From Antedon mediterranea (taxonomy: Eukaryota; Echinodermata; Crinoidea; Comatulida; Antedonidae), in NCBI RefSeq assembly GCF_964355755.1, contig NC_092680.1, positions 15,911,001 to 15,975,000 of the forward strand: a stretch of DNA of 64,000 nucleotides, read 5' to 3'. The position numbers were made by a program, and so were the translations under genes. Below the pieces are notes generated by a model, which ran no database searches, had not been told where the DNA came from, and worked only from the letters and a program-made list of their open reading frames with translations. Below, piece by piece: positions 35,112-46,497 of this stretch. The number at the start of each line of letters is the position of its first letter. Positions within the stretch are counted from its first letter, which is position 1.

Positions 35112-37010
35112 ATGGATACAAATGATAAAACTGCGATGCTAGCTACTACTCTACAAAATGCATATTATAGTAATTTCCCGACTGAGTTGCTGAAAATGAG
35201 GAGTACTGATCACCCATGGCTTTCGAAAAGAGTGAAACAACTCATAAAGCAACGACAAAAAGCATATGTTAAATTTGGAAAATCTAGCAAGTGGAAAAAA
35301 CTTCGAAATGGGGTACAAAAAGCGATTATGGACGCGAAAAAATCTTACTACCAAGACGCGATTTCTGGCCTTCACAATTCGGACTCCTCCAAATGGCACA
35401 AGAATGTTGGAAAACTTTGTAATCTTAATCAGAAGCAGTCATTTAGCATTCCAGGTCTTAACGAAAAGGAAACCGCTGAGTCAATTAATCAGCACTTTGC
35501 GGATGTCTGTTGCCAATTACCTGCTCTGGACCAAAACAACTTGCCTGCATATCTTCCATCCTCGCAGCCGCCTCCTGAAATCTATCCTGGACAGGTCCAG
35601 AGATTGCTACAATCAATAAAACCCAAAAAGGCAGGACATCCAGAAGACCTGCCTGCTAAACTTTTAAGAGAATGTGCTTTTGAACTAGCGCCCCCCATAA
35701 CCAATGTGTTTAATTGCGCCCTAAAAGCAGGTATTTTCCCTGATAGGTGGAAGCATGCGACAGTAGTACCTGTCCCTAAAATCAAAGGAGCTAATACCTG
35801 TAACGATCTGCGTCCTATTTCACTTACACCCTTATTAGCAAGAAATTTTGAGACTTTTTTAGTTAATTGGATCATAGAGGACATTAGCGTTAAGCTTGAT
35901 AGTAGACAATTCGGGAGCCGCAAGGGTGCATCCACCACCCATTACTTAATTAGTTTAATTGATTCTGTATTGAAGGATACTGATGGTAAACATTGTTATG
36001 TTAATTTATGCGCGGTTGATTTTGCTAAAGCCTTTGATCGGGTTGATCATACTATAATTATTAACAAATTAATAGATATCGGAGTGAGATCATCCATAAT
36101 ACCCATCATCTGCAGCTTCCTTACTAATAGAGGCATCAATACCAGAGTGGGTAAGACCATCTCGGGTACAAGAAAGATCACCTGCGGCGTGCCCCAGGGC
36201 ACTAAATTGGGCCCAGTTTTATTTCTGGTCATAATTAATGATGCCAGTCTAGGAAGCTGCAGAAGATGGAAGTATGTGGATGATCTCACTCTAGGTGAAG
36301 TCGTGAAAAAAAACAATAATTCCCATTTACAGGTCTCCCTTGATGATTTGGATGACTGGTGTAAAGCTAACAATATGTTGCCTAAACCGTCTAAATGCCA
36401 TGTTATGACAATTAATTTTTTGCGTAATGCTAGTGAGTTCCAGCCATTCACCCTCAACAATACTATCCTTGAATGTGTTGGCAACCTCAAATTGTTAGGG
36501 GTTACTATTCAAGATAATATGAAATGGGACATGCATGTCACAGACATAGTCTCTAAGGCATCTCGAAAGATGTTTGCTTTATTTGTGATGAGGAGGTCTC
36601 ACGCGTCTGTGAATGACCTGATCAAGGTGTTCTGTTGCTATATTAGACCTATTCTTGAGTATGCATGCCCTGTGTGGCATGGTGCAATTACTAAAAAATT
36701 AGCACATAAAATTGAAGCTGTTCAAAAAAGAGCTCTAAGAACTATCCTGGGAAAAAATTATATATCGTACGATTTAGCTTTAGAGGAGACGCAACTCCTT
36801 TCGCTTGCGGCAAAGAGGGAAAGTCTGGTGCTTTCCTTTGGTCAGGGTCTCATAAAATCGACTTTGCACAGGGATATGCTCCCTCCTTGCCGCAAGCGAA
36901 AATTAAACCTTAGATCCAATGGTGGAAATCTGGAAGTGCCTAAATGCAAAACCGACAGATATAAACGGTCTGCTGTACCGTATATTGTTAATCTGCTTAA
37001 CTCGAAATAA
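35112..37010 (+). CDS. CR1-like LINE reverse transcriptase, intact frame, 5'-truncated
   Basis: The 632-codon frame has the endonuclease-RT linker (PWLSKRVKQLIKQRQKAY), then the reverse transcriptase motifs: LRPISLTPLLAR, DFAKAFDRVDH, CGVPQGTKLGPVLF, and the catalytic box as YVDD in WKYVDDLTLG. LKLLGVTIQ and a long C-terminal thumb region follow. The endonuclease domain is absent, so the first ATG is probably internal to the original ORF and the copy is dead on arrival. The lack of stops indicates a recent insertion. It ends in a run of AAATAAAT repeats (about 37272-37297), the type of short-repeat tail seen in CR1-like elements. It lies within the inner TTAA element. The clade is assigned from motif style only. 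Confidence 0.85.
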   Translation: MDTNDKTAMLATTLQNAYYSNFPTELLKMRSTDHPWLSKRVKQLIKQRQKAYVKFGKSSKWKKLRNGVQKAIMDAKKSYYQDAISGLHNSDSSKWHKNVGKLCNLNQKQSFSIPGLNEKETAESINQHFADVCCQLPALDQNNLPAYLPSSQPPPEIYPGQVQRLLQSIKPKKAGHPEDLPAKLLRECAFELAPPITNVFNCALKAGIFPDRWKHATVVPVPKIKGANTCNDLRPISLTPLLARNFETFLVNWIIEDISVKLDSRQFGSRKGASTTHYLISLIDSVLKDTDGKHCYVNLCAVDFAKAFDRVDHTIIINKLIDIGVRSSIIPIICSFLTNRGINTRVGKTISGTRKITCGVPQGTKLGPVLFLVIINDASLGSCRRWKYVDDLTLGEVVKKNNNSHLQVSLDDLDDWCKANNMLPKPSKCHVMTINFLRNASEFQPFTLNNTILECVGNLKLLGVTIQDNMKWDMHVTDIVSKASRKMFALFVMRRSHASVNDLIKVFCCYIRPILEYACPVWHGAITKKLAHKIEAVQKRALRTILGKNYISYDLALEETQLLSLAAKRESLVLSFGQGLIKSTLHRDMLPPCRKRKLNLRSNGGNLEVPKCKTDRYKRSAVPYIVNLLNSK

Positions 37011-37271
37011 TTTTTTTATATAGGATTTTTATAAGAAAATAAATAAATTCATTTAAATTAATACTATTGTATTTATTGCTTAAAATAAATTAAAACCTTG
37101 ATAAATATTTTTAAAATACTAGATAAATTTTAATGATAATGTACAGTATATTTATTTTTCTTATGCATATTGTAAATTGTTTTGTATTTTTTATCTGTAA
37201 TGTAATTTTTTTATATAATGTGCTACAATAATTTCAGACTTGTTCTGCTTTTTGTAATGTTTCATATACCG

Positions 37272-37297
37272 AAATAAATAAATAAATAAATAAATAT
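37272..37297 (+). repeat. LINE 3' tail, AAAT repeats
   Basis: AAATAAATAAATAAATAAAT follows the ORF by about 260 bp and marks the 3' end of the retrotransposon. Confidence 0.75.
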
Positions 37298-37799
37298 AGT
37301 TTCCGTGTTTTCTTCAAGATTCGTCTCGCATCACTACTCGACTCTCTCGCACGCATGCATTGCTATCGTTGTTGGCTGTTGATTTGGAAAACATCATCAT
37401 CCACACGATGTATATATCCATACAATATGAATATTTATGAGCTAACTCAGGTCAAGGGTTAAATTAAACCGGAACACATTTGTCTTCCAGACAAATAGCT
37501 TCCGGTTGGTTAATTTTTGCATTAAATTGCGATTTTCCCGTGTAAAAAAATTATTTTTTTCAATCCAAATTGAGGTCAAAGTGAATAACTTTTATGTGCA
37601 ATTAAAATGGCCTATTCAACAAAAATATTGAAAACAAAATTTTTTTCAGGGGGACAATACATCTTTAAATTAAGTTTTTTTTCGACTAATTTTTGGTGAA
37701 AGTTAATAACTATTATGATACTTCAAAATGACCCACTTTTTTTCGAAATAGTTAAAAAAATTTTTTTTTGAATTAGTCAAAGTGACAATACATCTTTAA

Positions 37800-39048
37800 C
37801 ACGCCATGCCTAAATACGAAACAGTACAGAATTCACTTTCTCGTGGTGGGTGCGGGAGTTTTATATTACAATATAAATATTTAAATAGTTTACAGTACTG
37901 TGCTGTTAGTCTGAAATAAATAAACAAATAATGTTTATTTCTTATATTAAGGTTGGTTTGAAAACTTTTTTAACTGATTCTATTATAAAGCCACATTATT
38001 ATCTTTATTAATGAGCACGTTAGCAAAGCTGTCTAAAATATGTTGTTGTAGTTTTTTTTTTCTTTCTTTTGTTTAAAATCGGGTTTTAAATAAAACGGCC
38101 GCTTATGCTTACGCGTTATAATGTTCAGTTAAAATGTACCATTTATATTCGCATTTGCTTACCATGCCGTCATATTTACTGGGATATGCAATACCAGTTT
38201 TCTGCTACCTCTGTACCTTAAATGTGTGATTATAGGCCTAATTAGCCGATAGTTGCCGTCATTCTATTAAAAACATTGGTATACAACCGACATGGTATTG
38301 ATACCATTTAGATATAAATAGTTTGTGGGAATTAGAAGATGCTGCACCTTATTAAAAGATAGACCATAATTTGAAATTTGTGTTTTATTGTTGAAAGTGT
38401 ACAATTAAAAAGTAATTATAAATGTGTTAGGCCTATATTCTGAACAAAACTAAGGAGAGGTATTGTCTCATTTTTTGTTTGTTTGTTTTGTATGTTTAAG
38501 AAATCGAAATTAGAATTATGTTTTATTTTCAGATTGAACAATATAATACCAATGAAATTTACATTCTGGAATGTATAATAAAGTTATTTTGCAATCCTTG
38601 TAACATTATTCATTTGATGTATTGTTGTTATTATATTGTAATTATGAAAGTATCTGAAAATGAGTTACGGGCCTACTCAGATTTACTTTTATTATACTGT
38701 ATATAGTTTATTTATCATGTTATGACTCAGCGGCGTGTGCCGGTCCATCAGGCTGTCAGGTTAACACAGCCCTTAACTCTCTCCCTCTACGCAGGAAATA
38801 TATCAAACGTGAATAAACGTCTTGCCTCACAAATTACATATTCACAGGAAAACTTGCATTTACACAAGCTTAGGCACGAACAGTGCAGTTTCTTTGAATA
38901 CATTATTTCTTTAAATAATGCAGTATTTATTAGTATTTTCTTTGTGCGTAAACTTTTTAGTAGAAAAACAAAAATTTTAAATCATGAACGAGGTTAATTG
39001 CAGATAGTTTTTTTAATGAATTGTCTGATTGATTGAGAAATATCAACA
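37800..39048. other. Upstream region of Ig receptor 1
   Basis: No second gene is supported. Several short frames lack any hallmark. No clear TATA box was found immediately upstream of the ATG at 39049. Confidence 0.4.
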
Positions 39049-40698
39049 ATGGTGACAGTAAGGACCGTTATCGGAATAGTTGCCGTTAATTTTATATTTT
39101 TAGCAGAATGTACTGTCTTTATCAAATTGGGAGGCCAGGATTTGACAGTCACGCATGGAAAGAATGTTTTGCTTTACTGTCGAGCACCTGAAATCACCAC
39201 ACTAAAGATGTTGCTAGGAAAGCAGGGACAAGTTAATTTATCACTTAAGGATACAACATGGAGTCGTTTTATGTTCATGTGGAACGGAATTAATAAAGGA
39301 TTTGGACTGATACCTATTTCAAGACGTGAAACACAATGTCAATATTTACTGAGGTTTATTCGCTCTATCGCTGGCACAGGTTCTGTTACGGTACTGTCAG
39401 CGCCTGAGGTCGGTTCCCCTTCCTGCACGATGGATATCCCATCATCACATCTTCATGTTGGAGAAGAAGTCCGCTTAACATGCACTTCCAGTGGTGGTAA
39501 TCCGCCAGCTGAATTGCAATGGTCTTCCGGAGGACGTCAAATGCAACAAATCGCAACTAGAAAGTCAACCATAACCCATTTACTAGAACCACCTGATAAC
39601 GGCGCTGTATTCACTTGCACTGCGCGTAGTCGCGCAATGGATCGCCCACGCAGCTGCAGCCTGCAACCACTAAATATCCAACCAACAGTAAGTATTAAAC
39701 CTGTTACTAATTTGGTGGAAGTTGAAGAAACGGCCATGTTTAGATGCAAGGGTGATGGTGTCCCTCGGATTGAAAGTTACAAGTGGTATTTTGGTGACCA
39801 GTTAATAACATCGACGACAGGTAGAATAAGAAAAGTAGGCCGAGAGTTGTACATAGACGAAGTTTTTTGGCGGGATCATAACGTCATTGTTCGATGTATA
39901 GTATCAACACAAAATGGATTGACAGCTAACACGACAGGAGTTGTACGAGTAGTTTATGATCTTGAACCAACAGCGCTCCATGCAGTACCAAATGGAGGAG
40001 GCGGATACATACCACCCATGCCCACGGACCATTCGAATACTAAACAAGTTAGTAGCCTCGTAGTACTAATAGGGCTTGGAATAGCTGGATTATTATTTGG
40101 TACGGGTACAATTATGACATATATAGTCTATGTTAAATTATCTAATAAAAAGGAGAATGAAAGATATGGGCCTTCACTATTAAGAAGAGGTCGTATTGAT
40201 AAACAGGCACAGACTAGTACGAGGCATCGAAGTAAAACGTCGGTGTTTAGCATTTCTTCAGCATCAGGTGGCATTAACAACACTATGCAATCATCAACTC
40301 AAATAGAAGAGAAACCCAGGAATAGTGCGTCATGCCGTCTTGAAAGAGTTCCAAGTGAGGCATATAAACGAGGACAGAGTTTAGTAGCAATAAACGAAGA
40401 AGCGAGTTTGTCGTATGAACAGATAAATCATCCGGATGATGCTGGAAGTTCTTATTATGACTTTTCTGGAGAATATCTTCCTGATATTATTGATTACGAT
40501 GATGTCTCTCTAGAATCTCAGCAAAGTCGTGATAATAAAACAGCTGACATGAATGACTTCTATGAAGCTTTGCGTCCAAATTCTGATTTTCTTGATGATG
40601 CGGACATCAATGAAATAATTGAAGCCGCCATGCGACGAGCATCCCTGACGCGCGATGGCCAACTATTTTACGTCAGTTCGAAAAGTTGGGCTCTTTAA
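39049..40698 (+). CDS. Ig receptor 1: three Ig domains, TM helix, ITIM-type tail
   Basis: A single-exon gene encodes 549 residues of a type I membrane protein: signal peptide (1-22), degenerate Ig1 (about 23-117), Ig2 (about 119-210; Cys145, Trp158, Cys190, plus Cys126/Cys203 outside the core), Ig3 (about 213-303; Cys233, Trp246, Cys283), transmembrane helix about 334-361, and a cytoplasmic tail of about 188 residues. The tail holds two matches to the ITIM consensus, LSYEQI (Tyr456) and IDYDDV (Tyr483), and a further FYEAL (Tyr505). ITIMs recruit SHP-type phosphatases after Tyr phosphorylation, so an inhibitory surface receptor is inferred; the ligand is unknown. The start has a good context (AACAATGG). 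Ig1 lacks the usual Trp and YxC. An AATAAA at 40697-40702 overlaps the stop. Confidence 0.88.
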   Translation: MVTVRTVIGIVAVNFIFLAECTVFIKLGGQDLTVTHGKNVLLYCRAPEITTLKMLLGKQGQVNLSLKDTTWSRFMFMWNGINKGFGLIPISRRETQCQYLLRFIRSIAGTGSVTVLSAPEVGSPSCTMDIPSSHLHVGEEVRLTCTSSGGNPPAELQWSSGGRQMQQIATRKSTITHLLEPPDNGAVFTCTARSRAMDRPRSCSLQPLNIQPTVSIKPVTNLVEVEETAMFRCKGDGVPRIESYKWYFGDQLITSTTGRIRKVGRELYIDEVFWRDHNVIVRCIVSTQNGLTANTTGVVRVVYDLEPTALHAVPNGGGGYIPPMPTDHSNTKQVSSLVVLIGLGIAGLLFGTGTIMTYIVYVKLSNKKENERYGPSLLRRGRIDKQAQTSTRHRSKTSVFSISSASGGINNTMQSSTQIEEKPRNSASCRLERVPSEAYKRGQSLVAINEEASLSYEQINHPDDAGSSYYDFSGEYLPDIIDYDDVSLESQQSRDNKTADMNDFYEALRPNSDFLDDADINEIIEAAMRRASLTRDGQLFYVSSKSWAL

Positions 40699-43659
40699 TA
40701 AATGATAGGAGACTGAATTACTAATATGACTAAATTAATTTTGCAGTACACTGCTCTTTCCAAAATGAAGTAAAGTTGAAAATATATCGACGTTGTTGCT
40801 AAACGTCTTCGATTTTGTTTATTCGCCATGAACATCAAACATTATTAGAAAAGAGAAGAGCGAGATTGATGTCACCCTTCCCCTATTATATTATTTACGG
40901 TAGTTTATTCGAAACGAATTATAATTTAGAAAATTTATGTGAAATCAAAAATATTATTTTCTATTTCAAGAAAGCATTATGCTTTTGGTATACACTTCTT
41001 TCACTTTTTTGAACCCACTATTTGACCTTACATTTTTTGTCATTACTGATTTTTAATCAAATTATCCCATAGGCTTAATATTTAAAAAATGTAATTTCGT
41101 TAATACTATAATACTAACAAGACAGCATTCAGACAAGTATACCACCTTAAGGGAAATGTTAAAATTAGAATACGCGATAAACACACAACTTCCCTTCCTT
41201 CGTAACGGGATTTTCCGGTTATGAATATTAATTTTCTTTATTAAATTATTTTAAATATGGAAAATGAAAAGATTTGTTTTTAAAGTCGAAGTATTCTGGA
41301 AATGACTTCGTTAAAATCTGAAAATATATGTATATTATCACCATTTGTGCTATTAAGTAAAACAAAATTAGCAGCCGATGTTTATTGTTGCCAGTAAACA
41401 TGATGGTATTATATTAGAGTACATTTGAAATGTACATTGTGGTTATGTAAATAAGTAAGTAGCAGTAGTAACGTTATTCCAGTTCATTTAATATACTGTA
41501 CAAACAATAAAGATACAGAATGGAAAAAGAAAATGCAAGCAAGAACAACAAAAGTTTTAAACTTGTGGAAAAGAAAACAAAACATTATATATGTACACGA
41601 TGCATGCAGGCGGGTCTTGCATTGGTGCGGGCACTCACTTGAAACTGTAAAAATATTGATATATAAATAAAGCAAATACAATGTTGTTTTATGTGTAAGT
41701 GTGTGTTCATCACGTTATAGTACTGTAGCTTCAGATTTTAAAAAAATAATGGGAAACAAACATAAAAACGAACAATTACAAGGAATGATTTACCTCAAAT
41801 GAGCTCGTCAACCCAATTTTAGGTTTCTTAAAAAGATATATTTTCAAAATTATTGGAAAAGCTGGATGTGGACCGCTGACTTCTTTTTTGTTGTTAAATA
41901 AAACATGTCACCATTTTAAACAGTTACAGCAGAATTTAAAAAAAAACACACACAGTTTGTCTAAATGGATTAGCAAACCGAAAGGTTAACATAATTATTC
42001 ATTTTTTATTCATCATTATGAATAAGTTGAGTAATTTAAAATTTCATTTTAGATATATACATTTAATTACATGATTACTTATTAACTTTATTAGACCTTT
42101 TAATGTTATATGACAATTATGAAACATTTACTCTTTTAATCTTTTAAAATTGGCAAAGATCCATTTTGACGAAGATTGTGTGTGTATGATTTTAAAGGAA
42201 ATGACGCTATTGAATCTAATTCGGCTGTCCCAAACAGGATGCTAAAATTCGATGAACCTGAAATTATTTAACGCAGCAATAATACAAATGTATGCTAGCT
42301 TTGGTTGAAAAGAATAGCCTAGCTCTACATTTTCTCTCACTTTATATCAAAGCGAATACTAGGATAATCAAACTGGCAATTAAATATAATATACGGAAGT
42401 AGATGAATTTACTGAAAAAAGGGGAATTTAAAACAATGAGTATCATGATGGGATATAAAGAACTCTAGTAGTGAGAACGATACCTTGTACTGATAATGTT
42501 TTGCTGAAACAATACAGTATATTAATTCGCACACAACTTGGCAGAATTCGTTTTAACCTCATAAAACAATTACCTACATTTTTAAATGCGCCTTTAGCAG
42601 TCTTGGGTGGTATGTGCGCTATAAAAATCCTGTTATTATTATTATTATTATTATTATTAGTGTTATTATTATTATTACATATATATTATATTGTTTTATA
42701 TAACACCTAAATAAATGCCTGTCATTTCATCCCAATCATAAAAATTAGTTATTTGTGTAATATTAGTCTACTATTGAACTGCTGTTTACATAAAACACTT
42801 ACTTTAAATTCTTACAAATAAATAGGTAGTAATTTAATGACTTTCGATATGGTGATGTGAATTTCTTTTATTACTATTATTATTATTATTATTATTTCGA
42901 ATAATTTCAGTCCCTGGCATGGTCTCATGAACTCTGTTACGATGAAAATACCTATATTCATTATGGCTACGTTGTGTTTTAACAGGACATGAATAAGACC
43001 GTGGTCGTTCCGATACAGGTTTCCGCACTATCTATGACTCAAACGTCTCTATTGCTCTAATAATGGTCTTTCTGTAAACCAGACTTTAAACAAAAAACCC
43101 TGTATCGTATTAGAATTAGTCCTCCCGCCTGTAAACTGTAATAATACAGGTAGTTGTTATAATGAGATGTATTTATTAGAGATAGGAATATACATCCAGT
43201 TCCCTAGATCAATGGTCTTACTGTTGGTTAGTTGACTTCGTTTAAATTAATGTTATTTCATAGGCCTGTCATCGGATGGTATCATAGAACATTAAATGAA
43301 GGCAATATAAACTCATTACTGTATAACAAACACCACGGAAGACGTGTTTTCAAAACAATGGCCATGAATATGTTCAGAAACTGATTTATATGTTCTAATA
43401 ATTATAATAAAAAAAAAGCACAAGAGAATAGCGTATTCATCAAGAAAATCATGAAATGAATCAACAGCGCCACCTACCAACACACAAATAACTAGAGAGG
43501 GCGATATGGTTTTATAAGTAAATAAAGTCAACGTATATAAGAACTTCATCAAAGTAAGTAGGTAGGTCCATTTCATTTAAATTAATTATGTATTTTTTAT
43601 TATTTTATTATCAGCTCAAAGTTTCATTTTTCCTTTATATATATATATATATATATAGA

Positions 43660-43727
<68 letters not shown>

Positions 43728-44039
43728 TACTTTTCTCTATTCCGACATCACCATAATGACTATATTTAATTGTCCTTTTACGTACGGTGATTTAAAGCCG
43801 AATATAAAATTAAGTCTGCCTAAAAGATCCCAACATTGACACTGTAACAGAAACAATTTAGGTCCATTAGCATAAACATACATGCACATCAAGATGGTTG
43901 ATCGTAGACAGACAAAATAAAAGGTGGCGTAGTTTAGATTCGTATCTAGATGACTGGCAATAGTCAGTTAATGTCTACCTAGTGATAGCTGCAGAATTAG
44001 TGTGCAAAATACAAATGAAAGTATTAACAGCACATTGCC
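40699..44039. other. Intergenic with microsatellites
   Basis: It contains ATT/TTA trinucleotide runs (about 42632-42676 and 42868-42895). The first follows TGTGCGCTATAAAAATCCTG, a common tail context of retroposons. A long AT microsatellite spans about 43637-43728. Apparent frames through the AT tract are artefacts. Confidence 0.5.
43637..43728. repeat. AT microsatellite
   Basis: About 90 bp of near-pure TA dinucleotides with rare G interruptions. Confidence 0.9.
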
Positions 44040-44640
44040 TCACAGCCTGCTTCCTATGGTAGACTTATTCGTTGGAAGATCCGCATGGCACTGACGTTAT
44101 CAACAGAAGTGCTGATAACAGTATATTAAGATGGTGACAAAGGGCAACACGACTCGGCCTACCAGGCATATAATAGGTTACTATATAAAAATGGGATGAA
44201 TAAATGAAGTATCCCAATCCATGTTGTATTATTTCCTGCGGCGGAATACCTGCATGGCACTAAGGTAATAAACGGAAGTATTACTGTACATTAAATGGTG
44301 ACAAACAGTGTGGAATAGCCCACTATACAGGTTGCAATTGGAAATAATGAATACGTGTTAATTATGCTTCCTACGCGTTGGAATACCCGCATGGCACAAA
44401 AGTACTAAACGGAAGCATTATGAGATTACTGGTGAAAGACGGTGGTATGGAATTAACTAAAGTATTGCAAGCACATCAATTGGTGACGTAGCATAATTCT
44501 AATTAGTTACTAAACAGGTTGCTATAAAAAAAAACCTCGTTAGAAGATGACACTAAGGTTATGAACGGAAATATTATTATGACATAATATAAAGACAGAA
44601 AAAAAAATGACAAACTAGCAAACAATGAATGACTTCTTAA
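44040..44640. repeat. Degenerate tandem repeat, about 150-170 bp unit, four copies
   Basis: The block TTGGAA.A.CCGCATGGCAC...AACGGAAGTATTA...GGTGACAAA recurs near 44070, 44245, 44380 and, weaker, 44540. Spacing is irregular and identity is low, so it is an old tandem amplification. It lies between Ig receptors 1 and 2. Confidence 0.65.
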
Positions 44641-46497
44641 AATTGTAGGAATTAAATGTATTACACATTCGTGAGGTGTAATAGTGGTAATGTTGGTTGG
44701 GTGGTTAACACACAGAATAATCAGCACATAGTTATTACACAGTATATTGTATTGGTATTATTAACCACTTCAATGACTATATTATACCGGAACACCAGTG
44801 ATACTATTAAACAATTCCTAAAATCATCGTTAATAATAAAGCAACCAAGACCACAATGATAAGATTAGATCAAGGCAAGATAAATCATGTGCATCATGAT
44901 CATACTTAACTTTAATATGATTGTAACTTTACACTAATATTAATATCTGGTTTGTAATACCAGGGAAGCGTTAATAACATATAATACTCTTCCTTGGTAA
45001 TAATACTACCGTACCTGACATTCATGGTTATGGAGAATGTTTCATTGATAATTGCAATCATATCCTACTGGTGGTAGTTATTGTCAAAACAAACACTGGA
45101 ATGTACATAGGTGTCGGAAGATACATTATGCTATTATATCTTTATCATCAGTTTACTATAGTATTATACTATATTATGTTAATAATATATTATATTGGTT
45201 GTAGACTAGACTAATAAAGTTCAGTAACCAGGTTTTTAGTAACTGTAATCTAGGATACAGCTCATAACTCAAGTTGTCGGAGACACCTGTTTGATATTCC
45301 ATATAAGGAAATTGTTACAGCTTCTTACTAAAGATGATGATGTCATTTGAATTTCATCTTCAAGCCAATTTAATCTTCTTTAAGTTATTTGATGAGATCA
45401 TTATGATCACCCCATTTATCCTGCATAAGAATATAAATAGTGGTACCATATTTAATCAGTCCTAATACGAATACTGATATAGCTAAGCTAAATGCTGTTA
45501 AAGTCTATTAAAGTATCTAGAAGTTTGTTTGTTTTGGAACAACTGAAGTAAAACTGTATACTGTATTAGCCTTGGGTTCAGCTACATTTGTAAGTCTTAA
45601 GGGGCGGGGGGGGGGGGGGGTCGTCATCCGGGAAGAACTTGACATTTAACTTTAACTTGAACCATTTTCCTCATCATCCATTCACAAATGCTTGTAATAT
45701 CAATATGTTTATTTTGTTTTGTTAAAATAAAACGTTCTTGATTCTTAACCATCCCTAATTCTCATACACAGTTCCAGAAATCACGCATCTCGCCCTGGAC
45801 AAACAAAAACAAGTATGAGCTTTGTATTTGGTGCCGATCCATCTCATGGGAAAAAATAGCGTTAAGGCAAGTTAACCTCTCAAAAGGCTATCAAGAAAAC
45901 TGACATCGGATGTGAAATATTATTCATGTAAATGTATTTCCCATAGGAACATATGGATGCATTCACTTTAGTTATTATATAGTCTTAACTGTATTAAGTT
46001 ACAGAATAATACGTAATTTGTTTAATCATACTATTTTATATTGGCCTAAACCAGATTGGGCTCAACTGGTCTCTATATTATGACGACGCATTTGTAATAC
46101 ATGTCACATGGTACCTGTACAGATACGAACAAAATAACATGATTAAAGGGGTGATTCAACTGTTAAAGTTATGAGAATAAAAAGCCTTGTTTACGATGAC
46201 TCAACATACGAATCTGACTTAAATCTTGTTTTACCGGTCGGCCTGTCTGTGTAAAATCAGCATCATCGCTAGCTTCACGAATATGCAAAGCGTCCGTGAC
46301 AACCATTATTCTATTCTAAAGGAAATAATATTATAAAACTGCGTTTGGACTTCAATATCAGATCCACCAACCTTATTTGGTTTATCTAGAAGTGACGTCA
46401 TTTAATTGTTCCTACTGTTATACTTATTCGCTACCTGTGCAGTAATTCAACAATTGGTGGTGGAACTAGCTGTATCACGTTTGACTATCTTTTTCTG
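44641..46497. other. Upstream region of Ig receptor 2
   Basis: No gene is supported. A G20-type run lies at about 45602-45620. The final 110 bp contain a consensus CRE site (46393-46400). Confidence 0.45.
46393..46400. promoter_or_regulatory. Consensus CRE palindrome TGACGTCA
   Basis: The full 8-bp cAMP-response/ATF site lies 98 bp upstream of the start codon of Ig receptor 2. A perfect palindrome of this kind in AT-rich DNA is unlikely to be common by chance, and its position suits a proximal promoter; function is inferred. Confidence 0.4.

Larger units (their letters stand above)
33044..37668. mobile_element. Inner TTAA-flanked element of the same family
   Basis: Its ends are TTAAAGATGTATTGTCCCC (33044) and the complement GGGGGACAATACATCTTTAA (37649-37668). 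The terminal inverted repeats continue, imperfectly, for at least 100 bp: TTGAATAGACC/TTGAATAGGCC and CATAAAGTTATTCACTT/CATAAAAGTTATTCACTTT. It carries a CR1-like LINE (about 35107-37297) and a candidate spliced transcript (33384-34261). Confidence 0.7.
32627..37799. mobile_element. Outer TTAA-flanked DNA element with nested insertions
   Basis: The left end is TTAAAGATGTATTGTC at 32627; the right end is its complement, GACAATACATCTTTAA, at 37784-37799. TTAA ends and target sites are the mark of the piggyBac and Kolobok superfamilies. The element is interrupted by a second, similar element (33044-37668), leaving a 417-bp left arm and a 131-bp right arm. Both arms also share TATTCACTTT/TATTAACTTT and AAAATTGGCC-like internal positions. 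No transposase is seen. Confidence 0.7.

Noticed and set aside
43588-43839. Small membrane protein frame
   Set aside because: It is a read-through of an AT microsatellite (IYIYIY repeats).
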